From: Dyadobacter sp. NIV53
GTDB lineage: Bacteria > Bacteroidota > Bacteroidia > Cytophagales > Spirosomataceae
Direction: 5' to 3'
Assembly (NCBI RefSeq): GCF_019711195.1
Contig: NZ_CP081299.1
Location: 3,782,001-3,846,000 of the forward strand
Length of the DNA: 64,000 bases
A program made the position numbers and the translations under genes. The notes under the pieces were generated by a model. It did not search any database. It was not told where the DNA came from and was given only the letters and a program-made list of their open reading frames with translations. Shown here piece after piece: positions 27,283-36,386 of this stretch; the stretch's first letter is position 1; each line of letters opens with the position of its first letter.

Positions 27283-28047
27283 ATGAAAACATTCTTACCC
27301 CTCGCAAAGGCTTATTTTCTGGCCTTTTTTCTCCTTTTTATTCTGGTTCAAACAGGTTATGGGCAAACTGTCCGGAAACCTGATGTGATCATTTTGAAAA
27401 ACAATACCAAACTCGAAGTTTCTATTCAGGAAGTAGAGGAAAGCGCGATTAAGTACAAAAAGCTTAACGATTCGGAAGGACCACTTTTTTCGATTAAAAA
27501 GACAGAAATAGCATCTATTCTTTATGGAAACGGAGATGTTTCTACATTTCCGGACGCTTCCAGTGATGTGTTTTTTAAGCAGGAAAATGTTTCGAAACCC
27601 TTTGAATTAAATCCCCAGCCGGCGCCCCGAAATGCATTCGAGCAAACTATTTATGCATACAACCCCAATCAGCTAAGAAAAGCCTATCAATTTTACAGAT
27701 CCAAGTCGAAACATGGATTGGTGTTAGGAATTGTTTCGTCTATAGTTGGTACAGTCGCTATGGGTGTAGGAAGTGCTATAATTGTAAATAATAACGACTT
27801 CTATTCTAATGGGTACTCGTCGTATAATGATAATTCTGATGCAGGCGCCATACTTTTAATAGGTGGATTAGTAGGAGGAGTAACTTTCGGAACGATCGGT
27901 TTTGTTAAAGCAGGAAAAAACGGCTCCAAAGCAAGCAGGATACGAAAAGAATTAATCAGGAGAAGAGAACCATTGGCATTCAGTATCAAACCAGGATACA
28001 ATACTGCTACCCAATCAGGTTATTTGAGTTTGAAGATAAATTTCTGA
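27283..28047 (+). CDS. Exported protein with C-terminal membrane segments
   Basis: The 254-residue protein has a signal peptide cut near GYGQ. A domain with the motif DVIILKNNTKLEVSIQEVEE and GPLFSIKKTEIASILYGNGD follows, which recurs at the start of many Bacteroidota exported proteins. A Gly-rich pair of hydrophobic segments (~145-165 and ~185-210) comes next. The role is unknown. A strong terminator follows the stop. Confidence 0.6.
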   Translation: MKTFLPLAKAYFLAFFLLFILVQTGYGQTVRKPDVIILKNNTKLEVSIQEVEESAIKYKKLNDSEGPLFSIKKTEIASILYGNGDVSTFPDASSDVFFKQENVSKPFELNPQPAPRNAFEQTIYAYNPNQLRKAYQFYRSKSKHGLVLGIVSSIVGTVAMGVGSAIIVNNNDFYSNGYSSYNDNSDAGAILLIGGLVGGVTFGTIGFVKAGKNGSKASRIRKELIRRREPLAFSIKPGYNTATQSGYLSLKINF

Positions 28048-28058
28048 TTAATTTAAAT

Positions 28059-28108
28059 ACATAAAAAATGGCGTGAAGGGGAAATCCTTTCACGCCATTT
28101 TTTATGTA
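28059..28108. terminator. Bidirectional terminator
   Basis: ATGGCGTGAA pairs with TTCACGCCAT, flanked by an A-run on the left and a T-run on the right, so it can act on both strands. It lies between convergent genes ending at 28047 and 28114. Confidence 0.85.
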
Positions 28109-28113
28109 TGGTT

Positions 28114-28617
28114 TTAGAATTTCAATGAAATTCCGGCCTTTGCTGGGATAACATTTGATCCTCCTGAGAGTTCTACAAAAACACCCATTGCAGGTTTGAA
28201 GTAATACCGGGCTCCTGCCTGAGCACCTATTACAATTGAAGTTCCATCATAATATTTATTATCATCAATACTGAATCCTAATACCGGACCTGCATAAAGA
28301 TCCAATTTATCAATAGTTAGAAAGTGTTTACCATAGTGATAGGAACCTCTGGCTGCAATTGGAAGGGAAACGTAATTATCTGAAATTACACCATAGCTGT
28401 AAAAATTAAGATCGGCCTGAGCTCCAACACTAATAAATTCGTGAATACCATATTCAAATGATCCTCCTACGGCAAATCCGCCGCCGTAAAATCCGTAGCC
28501 GCCGCCGCCGATACCCAAATTGAGAATCTTGTCTCCTTTCTGATATTGAGCAAAAACTTTACCGGACGCTACACTTAAAATTGACGCAACAATAAAAATT
28601 GATAAATACTTTTTCAT
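28114..28617 (-). CDS. Small outer-membrane beta-barrel protein
   Basis: The start ATG 28617 (MKKYLSIFIVASILSV) gives 167 residues with a signal peptide ending VFAQ. The mature part has alternating hydrophobic/polar strands with Gly and aromatics (GGGYGFYGGGFAVGGSFEYG) and ends in a Phe (ISLKF), as in outer-membrane barrels of about eight strands. Ligand or function is unknown. Confidence 0.7.
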   Translation of the reverse strand: MKKYLSIFIVASILSVASGKVFAQYQKGDKILNLGIGGGGYGFYGGGFAVGGSFEYGIHEFISVGAQADLNFYSYGVISDNYVSLPIAARGSYHYGKHFLTIDKLDLYAGPVLGFSIDDNKYYDGTSIVIGAQAGARYYFKPAMGVFVELSGGSNVIPAKAGISLKF

Positions 28618-28645
28618 GTTAATAGATTGTTTTGAAAATGAATAA

Positions 28646-28691
28646 TGGCACAAATTAAAGCGTTTATAAATTCGCTTCAAAACTTGTGCCA
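28646..28691. promoter_or_regulatory. Nested hairpin in the leader of the barrel gene
   Basis: TGGCACAA/TTGTGCCA (outer 8 bp) and AAGCG/CGCTT (inner 5 bp) can pair around a 10-base loop. It lies between the msrA stop and the barrel start (minus strand). It lacks a U-run, so a leader structure is as likely as a terminator. Confidence 0.45.
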
Positions 28692-28757
28692 TCTTACTTA
28701 TCAACCGGACAAAATTCACGATAAACAGTCCAATCTCATAACTTCCTGATATTCAAA

Positions 28758-29438
28758 CTAAATGCCCTTTCTTAATTTATCTTTAAAAACATGCTTGAAT
28801 TTATCCAGCTTGGGAGCAATTACAAATGCGCAATAACCCTGATCCGGATTGTTTGCAAAGTAGTTCTGATGGTAATCCTCAGCAGTATAAAACTTCACCG
28901 CTGGTGTTATTTCCGTAACAATAGGCTTGGAATAAGCACCTGATTTGTCCAGTTCCGACTTAGCCAGTTCTGCCTGTTTTTTTTGTTCTTCGTTATGATA
29001 AAAAATAACAGAACGGTATTGCGTACCCACATCATTTCCCTGGCGGTTTAAGGAAGTTGGGTCATGGCTGCGGAAAAATGCTTCAAGCAGATCCGTATAA
29101 GTAATCACTTTGGGGTCAAAAGTAACCTCTACACACTCCGCATGGCCGGTATTTCCGGTGCATACTTCTTTGTAACTAGGATTAGAGACTGTTCCACCCG
29201 AATAACCTGATACTACTTTTTTTACGCCATCCAGTGATTCCAGCACCGCTTCCGTACACCAGAAACACCCGGTACCAAAAGTTGCCGTTTCCATGCCCGC
29301 CATTTTTACGTTTGTTTCATCCAGCGAAGCAGTTTCTTTATTCATATTCTTCTTTTGTTTTTTATCCGACTGTGCACATGATATGGCAACCATGCAACAC
29401 AAAAACAGAAACGTGAAAAGCGAAATGGTTGTTTTCAT
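28758..29438 (-). CDS. msrA: Lipoprotein peptide-methionine (S)-S-oxide reductase
   Basis: MsrA reduces methionine-S-sulfoxide in proteins. The catalytic motif GCFWC lies at residues ~57-61, followed by the substrate region GYSGGTVSNPSY and YHQNYFANNP. An N-terminal lipobox (MVAISC) and a Lys-rich linker place this 226-residue copy in the envelope, where it would repair oxidised exported proteins. No MsrB domain is fused and none is adjacent. Confidence 0.93.
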   Translation of the reverse strand: MKTTISLFTFLFLCCMVAISCAQSDKKQKKNMNKETASLDETNVKMAGMETATFGTGCFWCTEAVLESLDGVKKVVSGYSGGTVSNPSYKEVCTGNTGHAECVEVTFDPKVITYTDLLEAFFRSHDPTSLNRQGNDVGTQYRSVIFYHNEEQKKQAELAKSELDKSGAYSKPIVTEITPAVKFYTAEDYHQNYFANNPDQGYCAFVIAPKLDKFKHVFKDKLRKGI

Positions 29439-29584
29439 TAGTTAAAATTTAAATTTCCCTGATTTATTTAACACTTGCCGGCAGAAGAAAGTTTATTCTT
29501 CTATTCGTGTATTATTTACGAAATTTGGCACAAAAAAGATCAGAACTGTTCAAAGGAACACTGGTCACCAAAGATTCATTGATT

Positions 29585-30151
29585 ATGACTTATCTTCATT
29601 TTAAAGCTCTGCATATCATTTTTGTTGTAAGCTGGTTTGCAGGGCTTTTTTATATGCCACGCCTCTTCGTTTACCATACCGAAGCCAAAGAAAAGCCGGA
29701 AGAGGAACAGAAGATTCTTTTTGCACAGTTTACGAAAATGGAAAAACTGCTTTGGAATGCAATTATGACACCGGCTTGCTGGCTGGCTATTATTTTTGGC
29801 AGTATTCTCATTTATATTACTCCCGCCTGGCTTCATCAGGACTGGATGCAGTTAAAGTTATTATTTGTGGCAGGGTTACTGGTTTATCATTTTTTTACAG
29901 GAAAAATATTACGGGAATTAAGGGAGGGTAAATTCCGGTTTTCGTCGTTTCAGCTGAGGCTGTTTAATGAAATAGCAACAATTTTCTTGTTTTCCATTGT
30001 ATTCCTCGTTGTTCTGAAAAATACGGTTGACTGGCTTTGGGGTGTTTTAGGGCTCATAGTTTTTGCTGTTTTGATGATGACCGCAGTGCGCATTGTGAAG
30101 CGGATCAGAGAGAGGAAGAATCTGAATTCATCAAATTTTCCAGACAAATAA
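29585..30151 (+). CDS. hemJ: HemJ-type protoporphyrinogen oxidase / CopD-like membrane protein
   Basis: From ATG 29585 (MTYLHFKALHIIFVVSW) the protein has 188 residues and about four to five membrane helices. The N-terminal motif HIIFVVSWFAGLFYMPRLFVYH contains the conserved His and Arg of HemJ, written in two parts as HIIFVVSWFAGLFY and MPRLFVYH. HemJ oxidises protoporphyrinogen IX in haem synthesis. The CopD annotation is the usual alternative. A longer frame from 29507 adds 26 polar residues before the first helix and is not favoured. Confidence 0.8.
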   Translation: MTYLHFKALHIIFVVSWFAGLFYMPRLFVYHTEAKEKPEEEQKILFAQFTKMEKLLWNAIMTPACWLAIIFGSILIYITPAWLHQDWMQLKLLFVAGLLVYHFFTGKILRELREGKFRFSSFQLRLFNEIATIFLFSIVFLVVLKNTVDWLWGVLGLIVFAVLMMTAVRIVKRIRERKNLNSSNFPDK

Positions 30152-30152
30152 A

Positions 30153-30177
30153 AAGGGCGCCTTTGCGGGACGCCCTT
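30153..30177. terminator. Terminator between hemJ and the malectin/T9SS gene
   Basis: AAGGGCG (30153-30159) pairs with CGCCCTT (30171-30177) around an 11-base loop containing CCTTTGCGGGA. It lies between two convergent genes. Confidence 0.65.
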
Positions 30178-30201
30178 GATAAATATCATCAGTATCTGCT
30201 G

Positions 30202-33200
30202 TTATTCAATCAGTAATTTTGTCCTGACTATTTTAGACCCTGACTCTACGGTAATTACATAAATCCCGGTTTGCAGGTTATTGGATGGGTTTAAAGGAAT
30301 TTTTACACTACCAGCATTATCGGTAAATGCTTTCTGTGTATGCCTGATTCCCCAACCTGTGCTTACCGGAATCACAGATACGGTTACCTCCTCGTTTTTG
30401 TTCAGATTATTTGCTTCCAGTCTCACATTTTTTCCCTGGCTTGGATTAGGATAAACCAGTATGTCTTCTTTCTGTATTTCGGATTTCAGTAATTCGGACG
30501 CAATCAAACTTTCTACGGCAAGGCTGTCTTCTTCTTCACCACCAGTTCGAACATTGTTGTTAGTGACCTTATATATCTCAACTGCTGCTATAGCCACCCG
30601 GTTTGCCGAAGGATCAAAGTTAATATTTAAAACTCCGTCACTTATCACCGCACTGAAATCTTTTACATAAGCGAACCGGTAACCTACCTCTTTAAAAATA
30701 TCCAGATTATTGATCACCAGCTGATTTTCTAACGTTGCGTTAAACACCCTTAATCCGGCACCAGAAAAGAAGTTTTCCACCAGGTGCATACGTATGCGGT
30801 AGTTTCCATTTGCAAGCGGGATTTCATATCTCGTTTCCGCCAGATCTGTGGCTGCTGACAAGTATGTCTGGTACAATACATCTATATCCGTACCGCCAAT
30901 TCCACTTGCCGTAACCTGCTTATCCAGTTTGATAGATCCTTTTCTGTAATTATTATCCGCTTCGTATACATTGCCACCTATGGTTACATTAGCATCAGCA
31001 GCACCTTTTATGCGCTTAAATATGCTTACGGTAGTAGTGCTGTTATTGGCAATACCATACAGTGGGATCCTCAACGGAGATTGGGAATTATTATAATTGA
31101 CCAGTAAAACTGCATTTTTTATACCAATTGACTTCGGTGTGAATTTCACTGTTATCGGTGTAGTTGCCTGCGCTGCCAGATTGGTTGTACTGAATGCGCT
31201 TACTGAAAACTCACTGGCATCAGGACCGGATATGGTCGCGCTTTTCAGCTGAATTGCAGGATCGGCCGGACCGCTCGAATAAGTTGTTCCCTGGTTTTTA
31301 AGTGTGACATTCGAAGACACACTACCTCCGACTGATGCAGGATTAAAATTGACATCGGATGAGTTAACAGATGCCAGCAGAGAGTAATTTACAGTACCTG
31401 TTTCCGGTTTTATATTTTCCACATAGTACATGTTATCCTGATAATCGTAATTGGTAACTGAGGCATTTCCTATGTAATCCATATTGACCAGATAAGCATT
31501 AGGAACAATATTCCCGTTTGCATCATATACTTTCAGGAATCGCAGACCAATCAGTCCGCCAGCATTTTTAGTTCTGTCGGACGTAATACCCGCGGCCTGC
31601 AATCCAAATGAACCTGATGGCACAAATGTTCCCTGTGCAAGCGAAGTCGTTGGATTTTTTAGCCTAGGCAAAAGCGATTGTCCATCCAGATTCAAATGGG
31701 TAAAAACGTTGGTTACAGTTGAAGATCCTTTGGCAAAATATTTGAATGTTTCAGTAGCACTGCAGCAGCCATGATAGGCAGCCATTTGAATAACTGTAAC
31801 CGGTTTCGAATTATCAGCACGGACAAAATAGGATGCATTTACTTCGCTTGAATTAGGAACAATGCTTGATCCGTTTATACTGCCATCATCTTTTGCAAAA
31901 CCGGTGCTGGATTTGAACCCGAATGCATCAATAATTTCCTGTCCATAAGGCTCATGATTACCTTCTCCACTGTATTGATAAAGTCCGTTCAACACCACTT
32001 TTTTGGTAGGAAAACCAGCGTCGTTACTTCTGATAGTGAGTGTATCATGAAATACTTTTACCCTCGAGGCTGCGTCTTTGGCTCTAAACTGAATGGTAAC
32101 ATCCGCAAAAGCGCCGGAATTAACCTGAACAGGTAATGCCAGTGTAGTATCGGTATTTATAGACACTATTTTCCATGCCGAAGTATTGGAAAGTATCAGG
32201 TTACTGATTGTAAGCCTGTCTGCGCCCTTGCTGTTAATCCTCAGTTTTACCCGGTCGTGGTTGGCATTGTAGGCGGTAGTAGGATTCGTACGTCTCCAAG
32301 GAATTTGTATCAATGAAAAAACCAGTTTATCGTCTGCCGGAAAGTTATCCAGGTTTTTCAGAACCATATAGGCGCCCGACGATGCTACGGTACCGGCTAC
32401 ACTGAAACTATATGCACTACTGATCTTCTGATTGTTATTGGCATCCGTTGATTTTACTTTTAAACTATAGTTACCCGGGGTTGTAATATTAAAAGGAACA
32501 GTAAAATTTACATAAGAGCCATCATTTATAGCGTATTGCAAAGTTCTTAGGCCCGATCCGCCCGCATCGCTACCAGTAATATATACTTTTACCGAATTTG
32601 AATAAACACTTGCTGACTCCTGTGTTCCTTCCAACCGTGCACTTGCGGTCGGAGCAACAGCATCAGTTACCGCCGTAGCACTAACGATAGAAATATAATT
32701 CATTTTAGAATTATTTCCTCCATTTGCATCTACTGTTAATTTTCCGTCACTCACCTGAACAGTAACTGTGGCTCCCTTAAATTTATTCTGAGAAGATGGC
32801 GTAAAATCACTGACTGCCGGCAATCCCTCCACATTGATCTGGTTATTACTATCAAAGTATGTATTGTCGCCTGCACTTACTGTCACACGGTATAAGCCAT
32901 TGGCAAGTGCGTATTCCCATGTGCCTCCTATCTGAGTACCTATTTCTGACATCTGGACTAATGAAAGCAATTCCGGATTGGCGGTACCGGTTCTTAAACG
33001 CATATTAGCAGTAAGGTCTTTTGGAGCTTTCGTTGTTGGATCAATCCAACCGTATTTTCGGGCAGCAGTAAATGGTAAACCGTTATCTGCTGTAAATCCT
33101 GCTGGCGCCGCACTTCCCTGTGGCCGGAAACTAATTTTTACAGGTTGCGCAAGCACGCTGAAAGAAAGAAGGGCAATACCACAAAGCATTAAAATAAAAC

Positions 33201-33231
33201 GATTGTGTGGAAAGGATAGAGATTTTCTCAT
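30202..33231 (-). CDS. Secreted malectin-domain protein with T9SS sorting signal
   Basis: The 1009-residue protein has a signal peptide (LSFSVLAQ), an N-terminal malectin-like domain (~30-185) and Ig-like/OmpL47-type repeats (~190-280). A DUF1573-like beta region (~600-740), a second malectin-like domain (~745-900) and a C-terminal type A sorting domain (VYPNPSQGKNVRL...GIYVITVESGSKIVRTKLLIE, given in two parts) follow. The last exports proteins through the type IX system. Malectin domains bind carbohydrate, so it is probably a surface polysaccharide-binding protein. Confidence 0.82.
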   Translation of the reverse strand: MRKSLSFPHNRFILMLCGIALLSFSVLAQPVKISFRPQGSAAPAGFTADNGLPFTAARKYGWIDPTTKAPKDLTANMRLRTGTANPELLSLVQMSEIGTQIGGTWEYALANGLYRVTVSAGDNTYFDSNNQINVEGLPAVSDFTPSSQNKFKGATVTVQVSDGKLTVDANGGNNSKMNYISIVSATAVTDAVAPTASARLEGTQESASVYSNSVKVYITGSDAGGSGLRTLQYAINDGSYVNFTVPFNITTPGNYSLKVKSTDANNNQKISSAYSFSVAGTVASSGAYMVLKNLDNFPADDKLVFSLIQIPWRRTNPTTAYNANHDRVKLRINSKGADRLTISNLILSNTSAWKIVSINTDTTLALPVQVNSGAFADVTIQFRAKDAASRVKVFHDTLTIRSNDAGFPTKKVVLNGLYQYSGEGNHEPYGQEIIDAFGFKSSTGFAKDDGSINGSSIVPNSSEVNASYFVRADNSKPVTVIQMAAYHGCCSATETFKYFAKGSSTVTNVFTHLNLDGQSLLPRLKNPTTSLAQGTFVPSGSFGLQAAGITSDRTKNAGGLIGLRFLKVYDANGNIVPNAYLVNMDYIGNASVTNYDYQDNMYYVENIKPETGTVNYSLLASVNSSDVNFNPASVGGSVSSNVTLKNQGTTYSSGPADPAIQLKSATISGPDASEFSVSAFSTTNLAAQATTPITVKFTPKSIGIKNAVLLVNYNNSQSPLRIPLYGIANNSTTTVSIFKRIKGAADANVTIGGNVYEADNNYRKGSIKLDKQVTASGIGGTDIDVLYQTYLSAATDLAETRYEIPLANGNYRIRMHLVENFFSGAGLRVFNATLENQLVINNLDIFKEVGYRFAYVKDFSAVISDGVLNINFDPSANRVAIAAVEIYKVTNNNVRTGGEEEDSLAVESLIASELLKSEIQKEDILVYPNPSQGKNVRLEANNLNKNEEVTVSVIPVSTGWGIRHTQKAFTDNAGSVKIPLNPSNNLQTGIYVITVESGSKIVRTKLLIE

Positions 33232-33280
33232 GATTTGTTTTTTTTAGTCAATAAAAATTTGAATTGAGCAAATAAGACTG

Positions 33281-33309
33281 TTCAATACATCGCTTGCGCA
33301 TGTATTGAA
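33281..33309. promoter_or_regulatory. Inverted repeat upstream of the malectin/T9SS gene
   Basis: TTCAATACAT (33281-33290) pairs perfectly with ATGTATTGAA (33300-33309) around a 9-base loop. It begins 50 bases upstream of the gene's start on the minus strand, so it could be an operator or a leader hairpin. Confidence 0.5.
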
Positions 33310-33683
33310 TTTTACTATTAATTTTTGGGAGAATTTTTTATAACTGATTTGTGACAGAGCAAACACAAGTTTCTGCTCATTTTTATAATGTTATTTAGCC
33401 GGGTTTACCAAAATAAATAATAATTAAAAAAACAGGAATTTAACTCTTGAAGAATATGCAACCAGCTATATTAGACGCTGCCGGTTAAATTTCAGCCTAT
33501 CCGGGACTTACAGATAAAGCTCATCTGAACTGAGTGTGGGGTCATTCAGATCACTAAAATCTTCAAAAAAATATTACAATTAAACAACAGAGCAATAAAA
33601 CGGACAAATTTGCAAGTGAAGCGGGCAATACTGCACTGACAAACATTTCGTCACAAGTATCTTTCACTTAAACAGGTAGTTAC
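33310..33683. other. Intergenic stretch with no gene seen
   Basis: AT-rich DNA between the malectin gene's upstream hairpin and the tRNA terminator. I found no open frame with coding character, no RNA gene and no convincing promoter, apart from a weak 7-bp dyad (ATCTGAA/TTCAGAT, 33523-33551). Confidence 0.5.
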
Positions 33684-33728
33684 AAAAAAAACGAAACCTT
33701 CAGCAGTTACCTGCGAAAATTTCGTTTT
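33684..33728 (-). terminator. Terminator of tRNA-Leu
   Basis: AAAACGAAA (33688-33696) pairs with TTTCGTTTT (33720-33728), and on the minus strand the stem runs into a T8 tract. It is immediately downstream of the tRNA 3' end. Confidence 0.75.
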
Positions 33729-33729
33729 G

Positions 33730-33813
33730 TACCGAAGATGGGACTCGAACCCACACGGAGCAACCTCCACACGCCTCTGAAACGTGCATGTCTACCAATT
33801 TCACCACTTCGGC
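33730..33813 (-). tRNA. tRNA-Leu (anticodon CAG)
   Basis: On the minus strand the 84-base gene folds with acceptor GCCGAAG/CTTCGGT (first pair G-U), a D arm with GGTAGACA, an anticodon arm whose 7-base loop reads TTCAGAG (anticodon CAG) and a long variable arm, as expected for tRNA-Leu. The T arm carries GGTTCGAGTCC. The discriminator base is A and the CCA end is not encoded. Confidence 0.95.
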
Positions 33814-33887
33814 GTTTTATCAGAGCGGGTAAAAGTAGTAAGAGTTAACAGTCTTTCAAAGACTAAAAGATTGAAAAATCTGATAAT

Positions 33888-35288
33888 TTATACTTCCACA
33901 TTTTCATATAAGGCGGGAATATGGATATCCTTATACCCTTTGGCTTCCAGTTTCAGCTTAAATGAGATCTGTGTTTCGTATTCTCCATGTACTAAAAATA
34001 CCTTTTTAACGCGGTCAGGAGTTTGGCAGGAAAGGAAATCAATCATTTCATTGTAATCACCATGACCTGAAAATGAGTCCATTGAAGCAATCTGACACTT
34101 TACATCAAACATTTCTCCAAAAATATTTACCTTTTGATCCCCTCTTTTCAAAGCACCAGCCAACGTATTTGCCGAAGCGTACCCTACCAGCAGGATCGTG
34201 CATTTCGGATCTTCAATGTTATTTTTGATATGATGCTTAATTCTTCCTGCTTCTGCCATTCCCGACGACGAAATGATAATGCAAGGCTCTCTTTTATCAT
34301 TAATGGCTTTGGATTCATTTACATCGGATACATAATGAAGATAGGGGAAAGCGAAAGCATCACCGTCTTTTTCTATATAATCAAGAATTTCAGGATTAAA
34401 ACATTCTTCGTGTTCTTTCATGATCTTCGTAGCATTAATAGCAAGCGGGCTATCAATGTAAACCGGGATTTGTGGAAGTTGCCCGGAACTGGAAAGCTGG
34501 TCCAGTGCATAAATCAGTTCCTGTGTACGGTCAATCGCAAAGGCGGGAATAATAAGTTTGCCGCCATTTTCCACGCAGGTTTCATGTACGATTTTCAACA
34601 GATGCCCTTTCATGTCAATTTCTTTTTCATGCAGCCGGTCTCCGTAGGTCGACTCACAAATAATTATATCTGCCTGTGGAAATACATCAGGCTTACGAAG
34701 GATACGGTCATCAGGACGGCCAATATCACCAGTAAAAGTGATTTGTTTTAAAGTGCCTTTATCAGGTATTGTTAAATGTACCGCAGCGCTGCCAAGCAAA
34801 TGTGCTGCATCTGTCATCATTACAGCCACTTCGTTGTTTTCTCCCAAATGGAATGTTTCACCATATTTAACCGTTTTGAACAGGCTTAATGCTTTTTGTG
34901 CATCTTCTGTATTATATAATTCTTCAAGCAACGGCCGTTCCTGCCTCTTTCTGCGCTTATTAATTCTTTCCAGATCACTTTCCTGAATATGCGCGCTGTC
35001 GAGCAGCATTACCTTGCAAAGGTCTGCCGTGGCCGAAGTACAATATATAGGGCCGCTGAAACCTTGCCGGACTAATCGCGGAATTAAACCCGAATGGTCA
35101 ATGTGCGCATGGGACAAAACAAGATAATCGACTTCAGCAGGTTTAAAACCAAATTTCTGATTAAACTCATCGGTTTGGATTCCCTGAAATAATCCGCAAT
35201 CCAACAATATTTTTGTCCCCTTTTCAGTCGTAATCAGGTGTTTGCTGCCGGTAACAGTTCTTGCTGCGCCAAAAAATTGTATATGCAT
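33888..35288 (-). CDS. Beta-CASP metallo-beta-lactamase-fold RNA-processing-like hydrolase
   Basis: The 466-residue protein has the metal motif HAHIDHSG (SHAHIDHSGLIPRL), downstream FTGDIGRPDDRILR, and the beta-CASP and C-terminal region with SSSGMAEAGRIKHH and DSFSGHGDYNEM, ending FLVHGEYETQ. This order matches the MBL-fold 'RNA specificity domain' family (CPSF73/YsgA-like). Members act as ribonucleases in several lineages, but this protein's substrate is unproven. It is a single minus-strand gene. Confidence 0.86.
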   Translation of the reverse strand: MHIQFFGAARTVTGSKHLITTEKGTKILLDCGLFQGIQTDEFNQKFGFKPAEVDYLVLSHAHIDHSGLIPRLVRQGFSGPIYCTSATADLCKVMLLDSAHIQESDLERINKRRKRQERPLLEELYNTEDAQKALSLFKTVKYGETFHLGENNEVAVMMTDAAHLLGSAAVHLTIPDKGTLKQITFTGDIGRPDDRILRKPDVFPQADIIICESTYGDRLHEKEIDMKGHLLKIVHETCVENGGKLIIPAFAIDRTQELIYALDQLSSSGQLPQIPVYIDSPLAINATKIMKEHEECFNPEILDYIEKDGDAFAFPYLHYVSDVNESKAINDKREPCIIISSSGMAEAGRIKHHIKNNIEDPKCTILLVGYASANTLAGALKRGDQKVNIFGEMFDVKCQIASMDSFSGHGDYNEMIDFLSCQTPDRVKKVFLVHGEYETQISFKLKLEAKGYKDIHIPALYENVEV

Positions 35289-35353
35289 TTTTTGAAAATG
35301 GTTATCGTTTGTTGAATTGCATTAAAGTTTTATTTATGCTGACAAATTCCCAA

Positions 35354-35710
35354 TCAGTCAGGTATGAATTTCAGGAAATCGCCGTCAATGATCATCATTT
35401 TGACACCATTCTCAGTGTAGGAACGATGTGAGCTCATTTCATCCGAAACCACGTAAGAGGTTCCTTTCAAAAGTTCAAATACAGAACCATCATTCATTTC
35501 AGATACAAAACTACCTTCCAGACAATGAACAATATGTCCTTTCCTGCACCAGTGGTCGGCCATATATCCGGGCGAAAGTTCCACCATTCTAATCCTTAAC
35601 CCTTCAAATTGCAACGTTTGCCAGTATGCCGCACCAGGATCACCGGGATATTCCACTTTGGGAACGCTGTCCCAATTGATCAGCTGAAAAGGAATATTTT
35701 TATTGTTCAT
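35354..35710 (-). CDS. Small cupin of the DHCW-motif type
   Basis: The 118-residue single-domain cupin has the motif GYMADHWCRKGHIVHCLEG and the distal YVVSDEMSSHRSYTENG. It matches the family annotated as 'DHCW motif cupin fold protein'; the local order here is D-H-W-C. His and Cys residues could bind metal. It starts 5 bases after the hpt stop, so it is co-transcribed with hpt. The role is unknown. Confidence 0.7.
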   Translation of the reverse strand: MNNKNIPFQLINWDSVPKVEYPGDPGAAYWQTLQFEGLRIRMVELSPGYMADHWCRKGHIVHCLEGSFVSEMNDGSVFELLKGTSYVVSDEMSSHRSYTENGVKMMIIDGDFLKFIPD

Positions 35711-35715
35711 AAAGA

Positions 35716-36243
35716 TCAGGCTAAAACGTACAGTGCATCCAGGTTTCGTCCTAGTCCGTCGTAATCCAAGCCGTAGCCCACTACAAAACGGTTCTCAATT
35801 TCAAAACCTATGTAACGCATATCGACTGGTTTTTGTAGTGCTTCAGGCTTGTGAAGCAGCGTCGCAATTTCGATCGACCGTGGTTTAAGGTCTGCAATCT
35901 GAGATAATAATTGAGTCATCGTAAGCCCGGTGTCTACAATATCTTCAATAATAATCACGTCACGTTCGGTTATTTTTTCTTCCAGACCAATGATTTGTCT
36001 TACTTTGCCGGTAGATTCCGTTTGAGAGTAAGATGATAAACGCACAAAAGTTATTTCGCAGGACAAAGGAATATTTTTGACAAGCTCGGTCGCAAACAAA
36101 AAAGCGCCATTCAGTACTACTATAAACAAAGGGCAGCGGCCTTCATAATCAGTGTTAATTTGTTTTGCAATTTCTGCAATTCGGGTTTCAATGGTCTCTC
36201 TGCTAATAAAAGGAGTGAAATTCTTGTCAAGTATTGTAATCAT
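35716..36243 (-). CDS. hpt: Hypoxanthine phosphoribosyltransferase
   Basis: Hpt salvages hypoxanthine and guanine to IMP and GMP using PRPP. The PRPP loop VIIIEDIVDTGLTM and the flexible loop region RLSSYSQTESTGKV are present. ATG 36243 (MITILDKNFTPF) gives 175 residues, the usual size; an upstream frame adds five residues. A possible -7 box, TACGTTTG, lies on the minus strand at 36337-36344. It is followed by the small cupin. Confidence 0.94.
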   Translation of the reverse strand: MITILDKNFTPFISRETIETRIAEIAKQINTDYEGRCPLFIVVLNGAFLFATELVKNIPLSCEITFVRLSSYSQTESTGKVRQIIGLEEKITERDVIIIEDIVDTGLTMTQLLSQIADLKPRSIEIATLLHKPEALQKPVDMRYIGFEIENRFVVGYGLDYDGLGRNLDALYVLA

Positions 36244-36386
36244 AAATAATGGTGTCAAATAAAATTTATCCCGTCAGCCCGGTTGCGTTATTCAGGGCAT
36301 CAATATTAACTCTTTTTTCAAAAACACGCCGCTAAGCAAACGTAAAATAAAATTCCGTCGTTAATACTGACAGATTTACCCCTGCT

